DNA of 43,573 nucleotides from an uncultured Lachnospiraceae bacterium. Lineage in GTDB: Bacteria; Bacillota; Clostridia; Lachnospirales; Lachnospiraceae. Shown here in pieces: positions 42,814 through 43,573 of this stretch; position 1 is the stretch's first letter, and each line of letters begins with the position of its first letter. A program made the position numbers and the translations under genes. The notes below the pieces were generated by a model. That model worked only from the letters and a program-made list of their open reading frames with translations, searched no databases and had not been told where the DNA came from. The DNA is taken from positions 1 through 43,573 of the forward strand of contig CAMNTQ010000028.1 in NCBI GenBank assembly GCA_946558695.1, written 5' to 3'.

Positions 42814-43215
42814 CTACCAAATAAAACACAAAACCTCGCCGCCGATACCAAGCTTTCTTGCCTGCTTATCTGTAATCACGCCTTCATTCGTAGAAATAAT
42901 AGCCGTTCCAAGCCCTCCGAATACCTTCGGCACTTTGTCGCTGCTTGCATATACACGAAGACCTGGTTTTGAAATTCTCTTAAGGCCTGTAATTACTTTT
43001 TCGTTCTTATCCGCGCCATATTTTAATGTGATGCGGATTGTCTTGAATACTCCATCTTCAACCATGTCGTATTTCTCTATATATCCTTCATCCAGTAAAA
43101 TGTTTGCGATAGCAAGTTTCATTTTGGATGACGGTACATCTACTGTATCATGTTTTGCAGTATTAGCATTACGGATTCTTGTAAGCATATCTGCAATTGG
43201 ATCGCTCATAGTCAT
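42814..43215 (-). CDS. rpsH: 30S ribosomal protein S8
   Basis: The 133-aa S8 has the N-terminus [37 protein letters not shown] and the C-terminal [33 protein letters not shown]. It is a primary 16S rRNA binder and, in E. coli, the translational repressor of the spc operon. The ATG at 43215 has GAGAGG about 10 nt upstream; an ATG at 43209 is possible. Repeat-filled spacers lie on both sides. Confidence 0.98.
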   Translation of the reverse strand: MTMSDPIADMLTRIRNANTAKHDTVDVPSSKMKLAIANILLDEGYIEKYDMVEDGVFKTIRITLKYGADKNEKVITGLKRISKPGLRVYASSDKVPKVFGGLGTAIISTNEGVITDKQARKLGIGGEVLCFIW

Positions 43216-43264
43216 GAATGTTATTCCTCTCTTTCTTCCAATTTTGTTCCCAATACCGGAACAG

Positions 43265-43336
43265 GTTCCGTGCGCCTAAGCTCTGTCTTCGCCTTGCGGC
43301 CCGCCAATCGCTAACGCTTGGGAACGGCCTTCTCAC
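43265..43336 (-). repeat. Interspersed repeat copy in the rpsN-rpsH spacer
   Basis: It matches the element at 35588-35659 over about 72 bp with scattered substitutions. It is followed by CCTTCTCACTAGGC (43328-43341) and CCTTCTCACTAAGCTC (43376-43391), 48 bp apart. Between them lies a hairpin CATCCCG/CGGGATG. Confidence 0.8.
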
Positions 43337-43415
43337 TAGGCATTGCGACATCCCGTCATTACATTCCGGGATGAGCCTTCTCACTAAGCTCAAGCTTCAC
43401 CTTGCGGTTCGCTTT

Positions 43416-43445
43416 CATTAAGTGTTCAATGCCCGTGTTCAGTGC
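43416..43445 (-). repeat. Post-stop-codon element after rpsN
   Basis: These 30 bp begin immediately after the rpsN stop codon. They match the element placed identically after rpmJ (35657-35686) at 24 of 30 positions. The rpsH stop codon is followed by a related CACTGAACACTTGG. Confidence 0.8.
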
Positions 43446-43573
43446 CTACCAACTTGCTTTCTTTACACCTGGAATCTGTCCTTTGTATGCCAGTTCGCGG
43501 AAGCAAACACGGCAGATACCATATTTTCTCAAATATGCATGCGGACGTCCACAAATTCTGCAGCGGCTGTATT
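43446..43573 (-). CDS. rpsN: 30S ribosomal protein S14, zinc-binding type Z (C-terminal part)
   Basis: Only the last 41 codons are in the window; the N-terminus lies beyond base 43573. The visible part reads [20 protein letters not shown] and then [21 protein letters not shown]. The two CxxC pairs (CRIC, CRVC) identify the short zinc-ribbon S14 typical of Gram-positives. It is the expected neighbour of rpsH in the spc operon. Confidence 0.97.
   Translation of the reverse strand, partial: YSRCRICGRPHAYLRKYGICRVCFRELAYKGQIPGVKKASW

Noticed and set aside
35588..43290. Possible group II intron 5' end (GTGCGCC) in both repeat copies
   Set aside because: No domain V-like hairpin with GAGCC/GGTTC, no reverse transcriptase and no intron-sized unit was found; the similarity is only seven bases.
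43169..43393. 74-codon open frame overlapping rpsH
   Set aside because: It overlaps the start of rpsH in another frame and is made of repeat sequence; the shared peptide core QSLGARN comes from the DNA repeat.

Overview
The window reads as a chromosomal segment of an anaerobic Gram-positive Clostridia bacterium, most likely a gut Lachnospiraceae. The evidence is the gene content and order: a KOW-domain RNA-binding protein between map and infA, an [FeFe] hydrogenase, a YknXYZ-type exporter, zinc-binding S14 and L36, a 178-aa L17 with an internal insertion, strong AAAGGAGG ribosome binding sites, and frequent GTG/TTG starts. No rRNA, tRNA, CRISPR array, transposase or phage gene was seen.

Layout. 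1-3.6 kb: the start of an RND exporter (cut by the window edge), an SDR reductase, a proline-iminopeptidase-type hydrolase, and an ECF sigma/anti-sigma pair. 3.7-9.2 kb: a YitT membrane protein, then a divergent LysR regulator facing aminopeptidase P plus a YfcC-type carrier, which looks like a regulated peptide/amino-acid use cassette. 9.2-11.5 kb: a complete polar amino-acid ABC importer with an ArgR-like palindrome at its promoter. 11.6-15 kb: uppP, a HAD phosphatase and an unknown protein, divergent from a secreted SleB-type wall hydrolase. 15.3-21.4 kb: a chemoreceptor, then lacZ divergent from an AraC regulator. 21.5-27.6 kb: a two-gene [FeFe] hydrogenase/NAD(P)H oxidoreductase module of the glutamate-synthase-linked type, then asparaginase and an M18 aminopeptidase. 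27.7-31.9 kb: a small membrane protein and a MacAB/YknXYZ-like ATPase-adaptor-permease exporter with a palindrome in its promoter.

32-43.6 kb (minus strand): the spc/alpha ribosomal block rpsN-rpsH-rplF-rplR-rpsE-rpmD-rplO-secY-adk-map-KOW-infA, then an inserted zinc-ribbon/YARHG membrane protein, then rpmJ-rpsM-rpsK-rpsD-rpoA-rplQ. A terminator-like hairpin follows infA and a near-consensus promoter precedes rpmJ, so the block seems split into two transcription units.

The most unusual feature is the spacers of this ribosomal block. Four of them (34748-34945, 35315-35686, 42296-42813, 43216-43445) are swollen by one family of related repeats. These include a perfect 113-bp tandem duplication, a roughly 72-bp element shared by two distant spacers, and a 30-bp element that begins immediately after the stop codons of both rpsN and rpmJ. 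The rpmJ-rpsM spacer also holds a run of five hairpins. This repeat/structured-RNA system is the best candidate here for something undescribed.
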